NCBI GenBank assembly: GCA_032209605.1
Contig: JASFXZ010000010.1
Location: 10,003,385 to 10,067,384, forward strand
Length of the DNA: 64,000 nucleotides
Reading direction: 5' to 3'
Source: Mactromeris polynyma
Lineage: Eukaryota > Mollusca > Bivalvia > Venerida > Mactridae
The translations under genes and the position numbers were made by a program. Below the pieces are notes generated by a model. It had not been told where the DNA came from and searched no databases. It saw only the letters and a program-made list of their open reading frames with translations. Shown here piece by piece: positions 12,701 to 24,200 of the stretch. Position 1 is the first letter of the stretch; each line of letters opens with the position of its first letter.

Positions 12701-14733
12701 CAACAGGTTGAAGTGTAACGATGATAAGATAACTCTTGTTGTCTTCCAAATTCACGCTGCCAATATCATTGGGGTTGTCAACCCTGATCACCTCCCCCGG
12801 GAAGGAGGAGAATAAAGTATTAATGGCTGATGTAGCGTCAACTACTGCTGGCAGATGAACTGAAAACTGGCCATCCATTGCAGACTGCAATACATAAGGA
12901 GACATTAACACTTGCTTTAGCTATTTATTAATGCAAGATTGTCACTTGAAACTATCAGTATTGCATTACCTCCCCTTGTTAATGCAGGCATATTTATCGT
13001 ATAAATGAATAAATATTGGACAGACCAGGGGTAATCGCCACCTGTAATTATAATATTTGCATGTTAACAAATATTCAGATGTAATGATTACTTTTTTGAA
13101 CATGATTACAGTTACTATAATGTAATTTTGTAATGTAGCTGAAAATATGAAACCATTTAACAGATAGAAGAAACTGAACAAAAATATTATACCTTAACAT
13201 TCTTGAAGGCTCCACCGTCACTGTTTGGATTATACACATCAGCATGATTGGTAAAATCTTCAACACTCAACTACAATTTTAACAATTTATTTCGTAAATC
13301 ATTTATGCATCTGCAAGGCTTTTTCATTCCCCCCTAAAAACTGTTTAGGTAATACTAAAAAGTTATCAGCCTGTGATAATTGTTAACCTTATTTACAGTC
13401 TGTAAAACCATCCTATTTAAATCTTTTAAAATTTAAAATGTTGTAAAAAATAGATCAATACTCAGAAAAACGTCATACTCTAAGAAAATCAAGTTTTTTT
13501 ATATTTGCTAAAATGAATCCATGAAACAATACAGCCTGCCTTTGAGAGCCTTAAGAGAACATAACTCAAAGAACATAAATAATTAAATTTCAGCTTAAAC
13601 TGTTTCATACCTTGTCTTGTTGAAAAACAACAAGTGTTTTGCCATTGCCAGCTGACAAAGGTTTAAGATAATTCTGGTGGAAGGTATCAGACGTCACAGT
13701 GGAACCAGCATAGCTCTGTGGTAAGTCACTCAATGGCCTGTTAATGAGAAGACTCATAAATAAGTAATACCATTATATCCCTATTTAACGCCCTGTGTCT
13801 GAAATGGGCAGGTGGCATAAATTAGGGTGGGGTGTTAAATAAGGACATTATGGTATCTTAATTACATTCTTACTGGATGCTGTGTAATTTACACAGCATC
13901 CAGTAAGAATGTACACTTCTAATTAGCACAAATTCTCATTCAGTGAGTGGTATTATTGAACAATCTGCCTGGCCACATTGTCACCATTCCTACATGTGAT
14001 GCTTTAAAGGCGACGTTACCTACAGCTATGTGAGATGTCACAACGAAATGACCTTGAAAAGATGATTGCAATGTAATCACACAATAACGTTGACAAACTT
14101 TATTAATATCCTTAGGGCTTTACGTTGCATATTTCATGATGTACTCAAAACAAAACAGTCCACTAGCTTGAGCAATGACAGGTTGGAAAGTGAATAAAAA
14201 AAGTTAAGATAAGTTTTATCAACATTTCATTGAAATTCATTAAGAAAACATCCAACTCTATGAGTATGACTAAGTTTTATTATTTATGTCAATTAATCAA
14301 CATAAATTCATAATTACACTATGAGTGCAGAACATGGCTCAAACAAACCGTCCTTAAGTAATATCAATAAAAGCTCAAACAGTTAGTGAGTTAGTCCGTT
14401 ATATAAGTATGTTTTCATTCATTTATAATCATAAATCATGCATTAAAGGTATTTTTTCGGTACGTCGCACTTCGTGACTTCGTCTCACCTCGGCTCACCT
14501 AGTGAGTCGCACTTTTTAGTGGGACCGCACCTTATTGCCCCCCCCCCCCACCAATTTCCAAGTGACAGTCAGCCACAAACTGCCACAACTTACCCTTGTG
14601 ATACAACTACATGTTTGTAACGATTACTCTCTTAAACAAATTATTACCTGCTTGGTGACCAAATAAGAACTGGAGTTCTTGTAGCATTCACAGCAACGAA
14701 GCAAGCTAAAACTGCTAAGATTATTCTGTTCAT
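6758..14733 (-). CDS. ATP6AP1: V-type ATPase accessory subunit 1 (Ac45)
   Basis: Type I membrane accessory subunit of the V-ATPase proton pump, acting in assembly and targeting in the secretory and endolysosomal system (family knowledge). Nine coding exons, minus strand: 14648-14733, 13611-13737, 13193-13270, 12665-12884, 12018-12103, 10630-10859, 9567-9611, 8427-8652, 6758-6979. All have GT-AG borders and join to 1320 nt, 439 residues plus stop. Residues 1-18 form a signal peptide (MNRIILAVLACFVAVNA). Next comes VLIWS, as in human LVLWS, then LSVEDFTNHAD, matching human LSIEDFTAYGG. A luminal beta-rich region contains FCYHC. One transmembrane helix spans about 393-416. The cytosolic tail TMDRFDDPKGKTITV is nearly the human TMDRFDDHKGPTISL. 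I see no RXXR furin site where human Ac45 is cleaved. Introns hold the repeats listed below. Confidence 0.94.
7098..7463. repeat. 37-bp tandem repeat, about 10 copies, ATP6AP1 intron
   Basis: The unit begins AGATATAGAATAGATAGTTC and ends CATATCTACCCACCTC. The later copies alternate between CCCAT and CCAAT variants, giving a 74-bp dimer pattern. The last copy runs directly into the dispersed element at 7464-7620. Confidence 0.9.
7464..7620 (-). repeat. Dispersed repeat, inverted copy
   Basis: Read on the minus strand this matches 50830-51035: GTTGAAGAAAAAGTGG, then CACATGCAAATT, CTTGGTATTTTCTCAATTAT, and TATCAAAATGGCTGATGATT. It lacks the AACAAGGGAGGTAA block present in the other copies, then joins the 37-bp array. 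Confidence 0.75.
7677..7794 (+). repeat. 59-bp direct duplication of the same dispersed repeat end
   Basis: Two near-identical 59-bp copies with TATCAAAATGGCCGACAATT, AACAAGGGAGGTAAATATTG. The same text recurs at 45150-45220 and near 50970. With the inverted copy at 7464 it makes a head-to-head pair. Confidence 0.85.
9230..9463. mobile_element. MITE with AGGCCTAAA ends, copy 1
   Basis: Ends AGGCCTAAACAAATAATATC and, in reverse, AGGCCTAAAAAAAAATATC, each followed by TGTGTTTAGGGTAAC. The interior holds a long T run and GGTAGGGTAGGGAC / AGGTAGGGTCGGG. A second copy lies at 20873-21085. Confidence 0.85.
10064..10248. mobile_element. MITE with CAGGGGTTCCA-type ends, copy 1
   Basis: Starts CAGGGTTTCTATTTGACCC and ends GTGGAACCCCTG. 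The interior GATTCTGACTGAAAGGTCA is shared with 25392-25575 and 33652-33772. CAGGG ends resemble hAT-type termini, but I see no clear 8-bp target duplication. Confidence 0.65.
10466..10594. mobile_element. Palindromic TA-flanked MITE, shortened copy
   Basis: TACAGTAAATTAAGACCACC at the left and GGTCTTATAATTGAGGTTT at the right. Internally shorter than the other copies. Confidence 0.6.
11291..11403. repeat. 18-bp minisatellite, about 6 copies, ATP6AP1 intron
   Basis: Unit ACTGTGACCCCTTCACCG, with variants carrying a run of C in place of ACCG. Confidence 0.85.
12196..12420 (+). mobile_element. tRNA-derived SINE
   Basis: Degenerate tRNA head (CACCTGACTCCTGATCC, then AGATCAAGCCC as box B), a central block AACCCAGGAAGCAGTCATTG, and a tail GTAAGAATTTGTTTCACAAT. 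Same architecture as the copies at 26189, 45605 and 62113. Confidence 0.7.
13864..13912. repeat. Perfect 49-bp palindrome (24-bp arms, 1-nt centre)
   Basis: Left arm ACATTCTTACTGGATGCTGT plus GTAA; the right arm is its exact reverse complement around a single T. It lies in the first intron of ATP6AP1. I see no flanking duplication. Confidence 0.9.
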
Positions 14734-14748
14734 CTTGAGACTAGCGGA

Positions 14749-14789
14749 ACTTCCGGTAAATAATCATATGACTAGAAAGTACTTCCGGT
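14749..14789 (-). promoter_or_regulatory. Paired ETS/GABP sites at the ATP6AP1 promoter
   Basis: ACCGGAAGT occurs twice in the gene's sense orientation (plus-strand 14749-14757 and 14781-14789), 16 and 48 bp upstream of the start codon, separated by an E-box-like CATATG. ETS/GABP pairs near the start site are common in TATA-less housekeeping promoters. The function is inferred. Confidence 0.6.
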
Positions 14790-17061
14790 AAAGGGAGATA
14801 ACGGGGGAAAAACGTACTCAATATTAAACGTACCCTATGATATTAGTATTCAAAGTCATTGACAAGATACTAGAATGTTTATTTATCGTCCAATTTCATC
14901 CCTTAATGAATATGATATGTGCATATAAATATATTATAACGTACAAACATGAAATCGCGACTCTACTTTCGGTATTATTCAATCAAAGTACTTAATTAGA
15001 TTTTTCCAAACCCGAATTATTTTCAAATTTAATGAGGGTTTATTGTGCTCACTTCGTATCCACTCATTTTTAAAATTCCATTACATTTGTCAGTGTTAAT
15101 TTTATCTTTCCCAAATAATCCAACCGTTCAGTTTTCTACTGGTTCAATTTCTGGTTGTGTATAAATATAACGTTTCTTTCTCATTGTAAAACATTAGCAT
15201 GTTTGTGGTGATTGACTAGGTACTCAATAAATGTAGGGTATGACTACCGTTCGTCCTACACATTAATAGTATGACTAAAGACACAGTGTAATAACATGCA
15301 ACAATGATGATCTCTAATGAAATGCAATGATTCTTTTTTAAAACGATCATTTAAAAAAAAGACACAGTGCGCGCATCACCCATGCATAAAAAATAAATAA
15401 TTATTATAATTATACATTATATAGGTAAATTATGTGTACTTAAATATATAAACTCGGCATTGTGCACTTAAACATATATATATGAACACTGCAAAAATGT
15501 ATAATTATAATGATAAAAAATACTTTTGTGTCGCTCATAGTTCTGCTTATTTACCATCGCACTGATGGTTGCGTCCATCAGATATGGATTGTGCTAATGG
15601 TCAACCTATCAATGAACTATGTGTTATATTGCATGCCAGAATAATACTAATCCCAATGAACCGTTTTAATACAGAGTTGATATATATATTATAAAAAAAT
15701 GTGACAAATCGCGTAACATACGTTGTTGATAATACTTGAACCATCATTTATTTGACTTCATAACTTGTTCGTATTTACTTGAAATAAACTAACATTATTA
15801 TGCATACTATCGACCATATCTAGATGAGAAAAACGCAAATTTGTAGCTTAAATTCATATTGTGGAAGCATGTATGTGGTTAATAACACAGTTTAGTCAAT
15901 AATTAATATCAAAATTATTCATTTTCCGTCACTCGAAACGCACTTATTTTTGCAATTGGATTTCTAATTTGCTGATTCAATATCTTTACAAGTCATTACG
16001 ACACACAATTATATATATATAGTAAGAACTGAACAACACATAATGTATTCGTTATTATAGTCATTTTGAACAAATCGGCCTGCGACATCTTAAACCAATA
16101 CTTCGCATGACTAGTCACCTAATCATGTTATATATATATATAGATACATGGAAACCGATTATTTTAGCAAACCAGTATATTTCCGTGTAACATGAAACAC
16201 ATTAAGATGAGAACGAATGGAACTGACCACAAACGCATGTCAGTGCCTCCCAAGACGGACCCTTTGGTTGCAAATTAAAACCAAGAGGGGAGCGACATTT
16301 AAATACATCTATAAACAAAAGTGTGAAGCACAAAGCAGTAAATCTACGTTGTAGTTTTTGTAATGATCTATTTGAAACAAACTAGTAAAGCGTTATTTAT
16401 GCAAGACGTGACGGCATGTGTCTAACTTTAGCATTTATCTCAGTTCAAAATACGCATTTTATATTGGTTCTTCCCATACTAAAACAAAATACAGAAGTTG
16501 TGCAAGTATGTGCTCTAATGGCTGTTAGACAATTGTTATAAATACATTAAGAACCAATTAAGTGGTTATTGACGTCATCTATGTCACTACAGACAACAGA
16601 ATTTAGAACTTTAAGTTCATGTAACATTTTAATTTCTTTACTGATTTTACGTAATATAGCGCGGTTCCGCGCAATGTTCGTGGATTACCTCGTTTAGTAA
16701 AAACAAAGTAAAAAGATATTACCCGGTCTGTGGGAAAATTCGGATGTTATTAAAATTAATAAAATTGTGACTCAAAAGATCTCAACATCCGTATTCACCT
16801 CTTTTTTATTATTTTATAACCTAGTGATCTATGTGGGGAAGCCATGGTTTGTGAATGTGATAATCTCCTGTGCCACTCCATGTATTAATGCAACTTATCA
16901 GGATAGTTTAATTGGCTGTTCAAAGCGCCTTAACATTTGGACTAGTCGCCTAGCATTACTTCATGGGTAATTCTTAACACATAGTATGTGATTTGGAGTT
17001 TAAAAAAACTCACGGAATTAAAAAGACATAAATACTACCGCCAAAGGTACTTGCTACCGCG
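14790..17061. other. Intergenic DNA between head-to-head genes
   Basis: AT-rich, with several (AT)n runs (15470-15485, 16010-16020, 16130-16142). A short open frame at 16767-16970 has no recognisable content. Nothing else is supported here. Confidence 0.5.
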
Positions 17062-18155
17062 AAAGTTCGGATAGGAGTCCTATTCGCGGATATGAATCGA
17101 GATGTGCGGATAGGAACGAAAATATTATGAATGACCAAGTTACAATTGGTTATTGTTTGTTAAAAATACAAACAAAGGTTTAAATGATATCGCAATGAAT
17201 ATCAAATTATTTTCAAAAGTCATAATTAGTTTATAAACAAATGCTGTTAGAACATAATGCATTTTAGAACATAACTTGTTGATGATTGACTGGTCCAATT
17301 CCTTTGATATTGCCTCTGGGTACCCCGTTCATTTAAGGTGTCATCGGATTGTATTAAAGTAACTAAAGTAAAAACAAACAAACATGTAACTGATTTCAAT
17401 AAATAACCTTTTAATTGTTTCATTATACAACAAATACGGAAATGGCAAAGCTTTTTCAAAAAATAAGTTAATAGGAACACTTCTAAAAACCGTAACGTTA
17501 ACGTTACTTTCCCATTATTCGGGTAAACTTCATTATGTTTAAATGTCCTATACATGTAGTTACTAAATTATTAATTATGCAAATTGTTAAGGCACGCAAT
17601 ACACACAATAATTAGACGTAGTTTAGTCCGTGACACTTTGCGTGTATCACATATAATAAAGAAATATATAATGTACAAGTTTTTACAAGTGTCATTCTTA
17701 ACTTAATTTTTGCATTGCTTTGCATTATACAGATATAGAAAACACAATGATGTAGCCTCAGTTTATTCACTAATAGATAAACGCGGTATATTCAATATAG
17801 TCTATTAACTTCATTTTTAATGATATGTGGCCGGAAGCAGAACAATATATTTATATTTATTATTTAAAAATTGTGTTCAAGTTTCATTATAATATGATAA
17901 CGATTGTGGAGTTTATTGTTCCTATCCGCACGATTCGATTCCTATCCGCAGGCTTGATCTCAATATGGCAAGTCAACTATAGTCGGTAAACTTTATTGTT
18001 CAATACATTGGTCTGAAAGTTTGTTAATATTTTTGTTTTTGTAAATTAAACAGTGTCTGAAAGTTTCAATCGAATCCAGTTAGTAATATTGATTTTATCG
18101 TTCCTATCCGCACCTCTCGATTCCTATCCGCGGATAGGACTCCTATCCGCACTTT
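17062..18155. mobile_element. ~1.1-kb element with ~55-bp terminal inverted repeats
   Basis: The left end begins AAAGTTCGGATAGGAGTCCT; the right end, read in reverse, begins AAAGTGCGGATAGGAGTCCT. Both continue through CGCGGATA, GAATCGAGA and GTGCGGATAGGAACGA. Each end contains the smaller palindrome GGATAGGAGTCCTATCC or a near copy. Extra GTTCCTATCCGCA motifs lie near 17929 and 17941. No transposase is visible and no clear target duplication. It ends 74 bp upstream of the SUV39H start codon. Confidence 0.8.
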
Positions 18156-18198
18156 ACTCGACCTCATATTAGATTACTGTCGCGTTCTAAACTTCAAA

Positions 18199-18222
18199 CC
18201 GGAAATGCTTGGAGGCGCGAAA
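18199..18222 (+). promoter_or_regulatory. E2F site and ETS-like site before SUV39H
   Basis: GGCGCGAAA at 18214-18222 is the reverse complement of TTTCGCGCC, a full E2F consensus, 7 bp before the start codon. CCGGAAAT at 18199-18206 is ETS-like. E2F control would fit an S-phase chromatin gene. This is inferred from motif match only. Confidence 0.5.
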
Positions 18223-18229
18223 TTAAAAA

Positions 18230-21200
18230 ATGTCGAAAGTTATTTCTATTTACGAGTCTGAAGTTTTATGCTTGAACAGCATTTTGGAGCTTCAGAAGTC
18301 GTGCAACAACGAGAATTTAGTTTTTTCAGCTGATACAAACAAATATTTACTTCATCTTACCCTAAAGAAAGTTGGGGCATCTGTTACCCAGAAAGTTGTC
18401 AGCAAATGTAAGTTTTTGTATCAAGTCTTTTCAATTTATTCGTTCTCCTGAATACGGTGCATACTTTTGGAATTAGTCGTCCAAACGATATATCAATATT
18501 GATTGTACAATTTCAAATTTGTTTTCATGATTGAATTAATTCTGGAAGGTGACATTGGAGAGCAAGTTAAGTCGTACCCTCGGCATTTCGTACCTTCGGC
18601 ACAGGCTAAGCGTACCACTACCACTGAACGATTAATATCAAAAACATATATATGAAAAATGATTTGGTCATTTCGTATAACCATGATTCACTAAATACAC
18701 ATACAGGTCCAAGAGTGTTGGAATTCATGTGCCTGACTTGTCCGTCATGGTCTTTTTGATGCCCGCACAAGTGGGGGGGGATATAGATTTGTGTCTGTCT
18801 GTCCGTCCCTCCTTCCGTCCGTCACAAAATCTTGTGTCACTCATATCTCCAAAAGAATATGAGCCAGAGTCATAAAACTTTACAGGAATGTTCACCAGTC
18901 TATGTAGTTTTGCACCTGGGGTTTCATGTTTGGCTGTGCCCAGTAAGTACAAGGTTATGGCCCTTGACTTAGTTAAAATATAGCCTACAGAGTATGTAAT
19001 CTAGTGTCACTCATATCTCGAAAAGTGTATGAGGCAGATTCATAAACTTTATAGGAATGTTAACCAGCATGTGAAGTTTTGCACCTGGGGTTTCATGTTT
19101 GGCTGTGCCCAGTAAGTGCAAAGTTATGGCCCTTGACTTAGTTAAAATATAGTCTACAGAGTATGCAATCTTGTGACACTGATATCTCCAAAACTATATG
19201 AGCCAGAGTCATAAAACTTTACAGGAATGTGCACCAGCATGTGAAGTTGTGCACCTGGGGTTTCATGTTTGGCTGTGCCCAGTAAATGCAGCACTCATAT
19301 CACCAAAAATATATGATCCAGTGTCGTAAGACTTTACATGAATGTTCACCAACCTGTATAACTATAATTGTGCACCTGGGGTTTCATGTATGGTTACGCC
19401 CAGTAAGTGCAAAGTTATGGCCCTTGACTTATCACCATAATCAGTACAGTTGTTCACTTTGTAATTTTGATATCCATTCACAAACTATGAGCAGAATAAT
19501 AGCATTTGCTTTTGTGACAAAGGCTGCAAGTGGAGGCATCTGTGTCCTATGGACACATTCTAGTTTCATTTAACTTGTACTTTGTTGTAGTGGTGTGGGG
19601 GTTAGATGGTCGCCAGGTAAGCTCAGTCGTAGAGCACATACTAGTGTTAAGGAGGTCGTTGGTTTGAATCCCACATCGGACACACTTCACCCTTGATTTA
19701 CTTCCGTGGTGGCAGCGGTGTTTGAAGGGGGAGGAGTGTAGTGGTGTGGGGTTAGACAGCCGCCAGGAAAACGTAGTACTCGTGTTATGGGGGTCGTGGG
19801 TACAAGCCCCACATCTGGCACACTCTTCCACCTTGATTTACTTCAAACTTGTCTGTGGACACTGTCTAAACTGTTCCAAAAATGAAATAATTATAAACAG
19901 CAATAAGTAATTTATAATATAAATGTTCTTGTAACATTTAGTCTAAAATGGCAAATATGTTTCTAAATTGTGAATATTATAGTATGGTTTTAATTTGTTG
20001 CAATTTGATCTGGTTGTTGTAACATTTATATAACTATGCTTTTCATACATATTTTTTGGTCATTAATTTATTTCACAGCTATTTATTTAGATATGGACAA
20101 GTGAATGTTGAACGCTCAGGTCAATGTGTTCAAAATTTAGTAGTCCTCTTGTAAATAATTCAAAATTTCAGGACCTCCGCTGCTGTTCGCCAATGTCGCC
20201 ATTTGCGAATTTGGCGATAAAAAAATGCATTTGGCGAATGTTTTTTTCTTCAATAAATTTCAACGATATAAAAAAGCCAGGGGAGGCCCTGAAATTGTGT
20301 AGGGATAGCAACCAGTACATAAATTATCATATTTACGAAATACAAATAAAACAAAATGATACAAATTGATTGATAAAAAATATTATGGGCTAATAATTAC
20401 ATGGGCGTATCAATTAAAATAAATTTTATTATAATTTTTTATAACATAATATTTTACCAATATTGCCAAATAATTCTGGGAAAATTACATCTGTTGTGTA
20501 GATGTATTTAACAAATAATTACCCACTTAAACGATTAATTCATCATACCAAAATCGAAATTGGCTATTAAATTGCTATCATTATGAAAATGTATGAAATA
20601 TATATCACAATAATATTGTTATTTTAGTGGTTGAGAAAGGAGATATAGCCTGGCATGATACGGAAGATTTTGAAGTTGAGCAGATACTGGACTATATTGA
20701 GGAAGATGTAAGTAAGATCAGTCTGATATTTTTACTGGCCTGAGAGTAATGCTTAAATAAAGGTGAACCATTGAATGTCTAATCTGTAGTGATACTACTC
20801 TATCCACCGACTGTTGTCTTGCCTATCCCATCTTTATGCCTTGCCCTCTGAAATGTTTAATGTATTGATGTTAGGCCAAAACAAATAATATCTGTGTTTA
20901 GGGTAACGGTCTCAAAAATGCTAGGTAGGGTAGGGACAAAGTTTTGTTTTTGTTTTTTGAAAAACAATTAAAAATCGAAAAAAAAACGAAAAAAACATCT
21001 CCAGGTCGTAAAAAACTCTAGGGTCGGGATTTTTCGACAGGTAGGGTCGGGTTACCCTAAACACAGATATTTTTTTTTTAGGCCTTATTAAAAAAAATCT
21101 TCAGCTATTTTGCCATACAGATTTTACATTCAGTATAATCCACCTGTTAGATTGGCTTATATGGCTTTGTCTTTTAGATGGGCCCATGACTCTTACCTTT

Positions 21201-24200
21201 GAGATGGGTCAATGACTCTTTTTTTAGATGGGTCCATGACTCTTAATACCTTTTAGATGGGTCCATCACTCTATCTTTTAGATGGGTCCATGACTCTTAC
21301 CTTTTAGATGGGTCAATGATTCCATCTTTGAGATGGGTCCATGACTCTTAGTCTTATCTTTTAGATGGGTCCATGACTCTTACCTTTTAGATGGGCCCAT
21401 GACTCTTACCTTTTAGATGGGCCCATGACTCTTACCTTTTAGATGGGCCCATGACTCTTACCTTTTAGATGGGTCCATGACTCTTACCTTTTAGATGGGC
21501 CCATGACTCTTACCTTTTAGATGGGCCCATGACTCTTACCTTTTAGATGGGCCCATGACTCTTACCTTTTAGATGGGCCCATGACTCTTACCTTTTAGAT
21601 GGGCCCATGACTCTTACCTTTTAGATGGGTCCATGACTCTTACCTTTTAGATGGGTCAATGATTCCATCTTTGAGATGGGTCCATGACTCTTAGTCTTAT
21701 CTTTTAGATGGGTCCATGACTCTTACCTTTTAGATGGGCCCATGACTCTTACCTTTTAGATGGGTCCATGACTCTTACCTTTTAGATGGGCCCATGACTC
21801 TTACCTTTTAGATGGGCCCATGACTCTTACCTTTTAGATGGGCCCATGACTCTTACCTTTTAGATGGGCCCATGACTCTTACCTTTTAGATGGGTCCATG
21901 ACTCTTACCTTTTAGATGGGTCAATGATTCCATCTTTGAGATGGGTCCATGACTCTTACCTTTTAGATGGGCCCATGACTCTTACCTTTTAGATGGGCCC
22001 ATGACTCTTACCTTTTAGATGGGCCCATGACTCTTACCTTTTAGATGGGCCCATGACTCTTACCTTTTAGATGGGCCCATGACTCTTACCTTTTAGATGG
22101 GCCCATGACTCTTACCTTTTAGATGGGTCAATGATTCCATCTTTGAGATGGGTCCATGACTCTTAGTCTTATCTTTTAGATGGGTCCATGACTCTTACCT
22201 TTTAGATGGGCCCATGACTCTTACCTTTTAGATGGGTCAATGATTCCATCTTTGAGATGGGTCCATGACTCTTAGTCTTATCTTTTAGATGGGTCCATGA
22301 CTCTTACCTTTTAGATGGGTCCATGACTCTTACCTTTTAGATGGGCCCATGACTCTTACCTTTTAGATGGGCCCATGACTCTTACCTTTTAGATGGGCCC
22401 ATGACTCTTACCTTTTAGATGGGCCCATGACTCTTACCTTTTAGATGGGCCTATGACTCTTACCTTTTAGATGGGTCCATGACTCTTACCTTTTAGATGG
22501 GTCCATGACTCTTACCTTTTAGATGGGCCCATGACTCTTACCTTTTAGATGGGTCCATGACTCTTACCTTTTAGATGGGTCCATGACTCTTACCTTTTAG
22601 ATGGGTCCATGACTCTTACCTTTTAGATGGGCCTATGACTCTTACCTTTTAGATGGGCCCATGACTCTTACCTTTTAGATGGGTCCATGACTCTTACCTT
22701 TTAGATGGGCCCATGACTCTTACCTTTTAGATGGGCCCATGACTCTTACCTTTTAGATGGGTCAATGATTCCATCTTTGAGATGGGTCCATGACTCTTAG
22801 TCTTATCTTTTAGATGGGTCCATGACTCTTACCTTTTAGATGGGCCCATGACTCTTACCTTTTAGATGGGTCAATGATTCCATCTTTGAGATGGGTCCAT
22901 GACTCTTAGTCTTATCTTTTAGATGGGTCCATGACTCTTACCTTTTAGATGGGTCCATGACTCTTACCTTTTAGATGGGCCCATGACTCTTACCTTTTAG
23001 ATGGGCCCATGACTCTTACCTTTTAGATGGGCCTATGACTCTTACCTTTTAGATGGGCCCATGACTCTTACCTTTTAGATGGGCCTATGGGTCAGTGGTT
23101 TACGCTGCTAACTCAAAATCTGAAAATTGTGGATTTACCTTGTCCAGGTCGATAAAATAGAAATGCTTTTCTGTTTTTCCCACCTACCACATCTGGTTAG
23201 AAAGTACTGGTTAAATGCTAGGAAATCACAACTGTATGTTATGTGTCTTATTGGCACGGTGCTGCAGTACTCTGTGCAGAGATCATTTTTTGGTTCAAAA
23301 TTCTTTAATGTTTGCGGGAGATTCTGGGTCAGTGGAAAAGTATGATTATACCAAGGTACCTAACGAAAGATGGCCTGATAAACAACAATGATTTGCATTT
23401 ATATAAATTTCACCTGGCTGACTGTATGAATCAGTACCCATCCATATTTATGTTGAGTTATTTTACAAAGTAATTTGCTATTTCTTTGCTTAGATGAATT
23501 CATACTATTTTGTAGGGTAAAGAACTTTATCTCATTAAATGGAAAGGATGGAATAAAGCTCATAATAGCTGGGAACCAAAGGATAACCTAGAGTGTGCAG
23601 ATTTGTTGCAGGAATTTCATGAAAAAAACTTTGGTAATAACCTAAGTGGTTCTAAGAGGAAATATAGCCACATTAAAGAATCTGATGACTCTGATGGTCA
23701 GAGGGAGCCCAAAAGAACTCGTCTGGATGAATTGTATTTGAAATTAGTTTCTGCCAAGAATGTTCCATCCCCACTGGAATTTATGTCTATGACTAGTCCG
23801 AAAAGCGGAAAGAAAAAGTCTTATAATGGTTTAGTGACATGTGAAGGTCGCAAAGCCCCAAAACTTAACACTAAGAGTAAGCACCTACACAACCCGAAGA
23901 CAAAAGCTTATAAGCTGAAGAAACAAGAGATTCTCAAGGCATTGAAGGAATGGGAGCGCCATCTAAACAATGTCTGTACAGATCCAGCCCCAATAAGTGT
24001 TGAGAATAATGTCGATTTAGAAGGACCCCCAGAGAACTTTGAGTATATCAATGATTATTTGGCAGGTCCTGGCATCGTGATTCCAAATGATCCAGTAATC
24101 GGTTGCGAATGTGAGGAGTGTCACAAGAATAAATCCGGATGTTGCGCAGCCCAGTTTGGTGTTGAGTACGCGTATAATAAGTCAAAACGATTAAAAGTGC

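Noticed and set aside
17247..17555. 102-codon minus-strand frame inside the 1.1-kb element
   Set aside because: No transposase signature or other family feature; AT-rich chance frame.
21172..23090. CRISPR-like array because of regular repeats
   Set aside because: Units are contiguous 26-mers with no unique spacers, in a eukaryotic intron.
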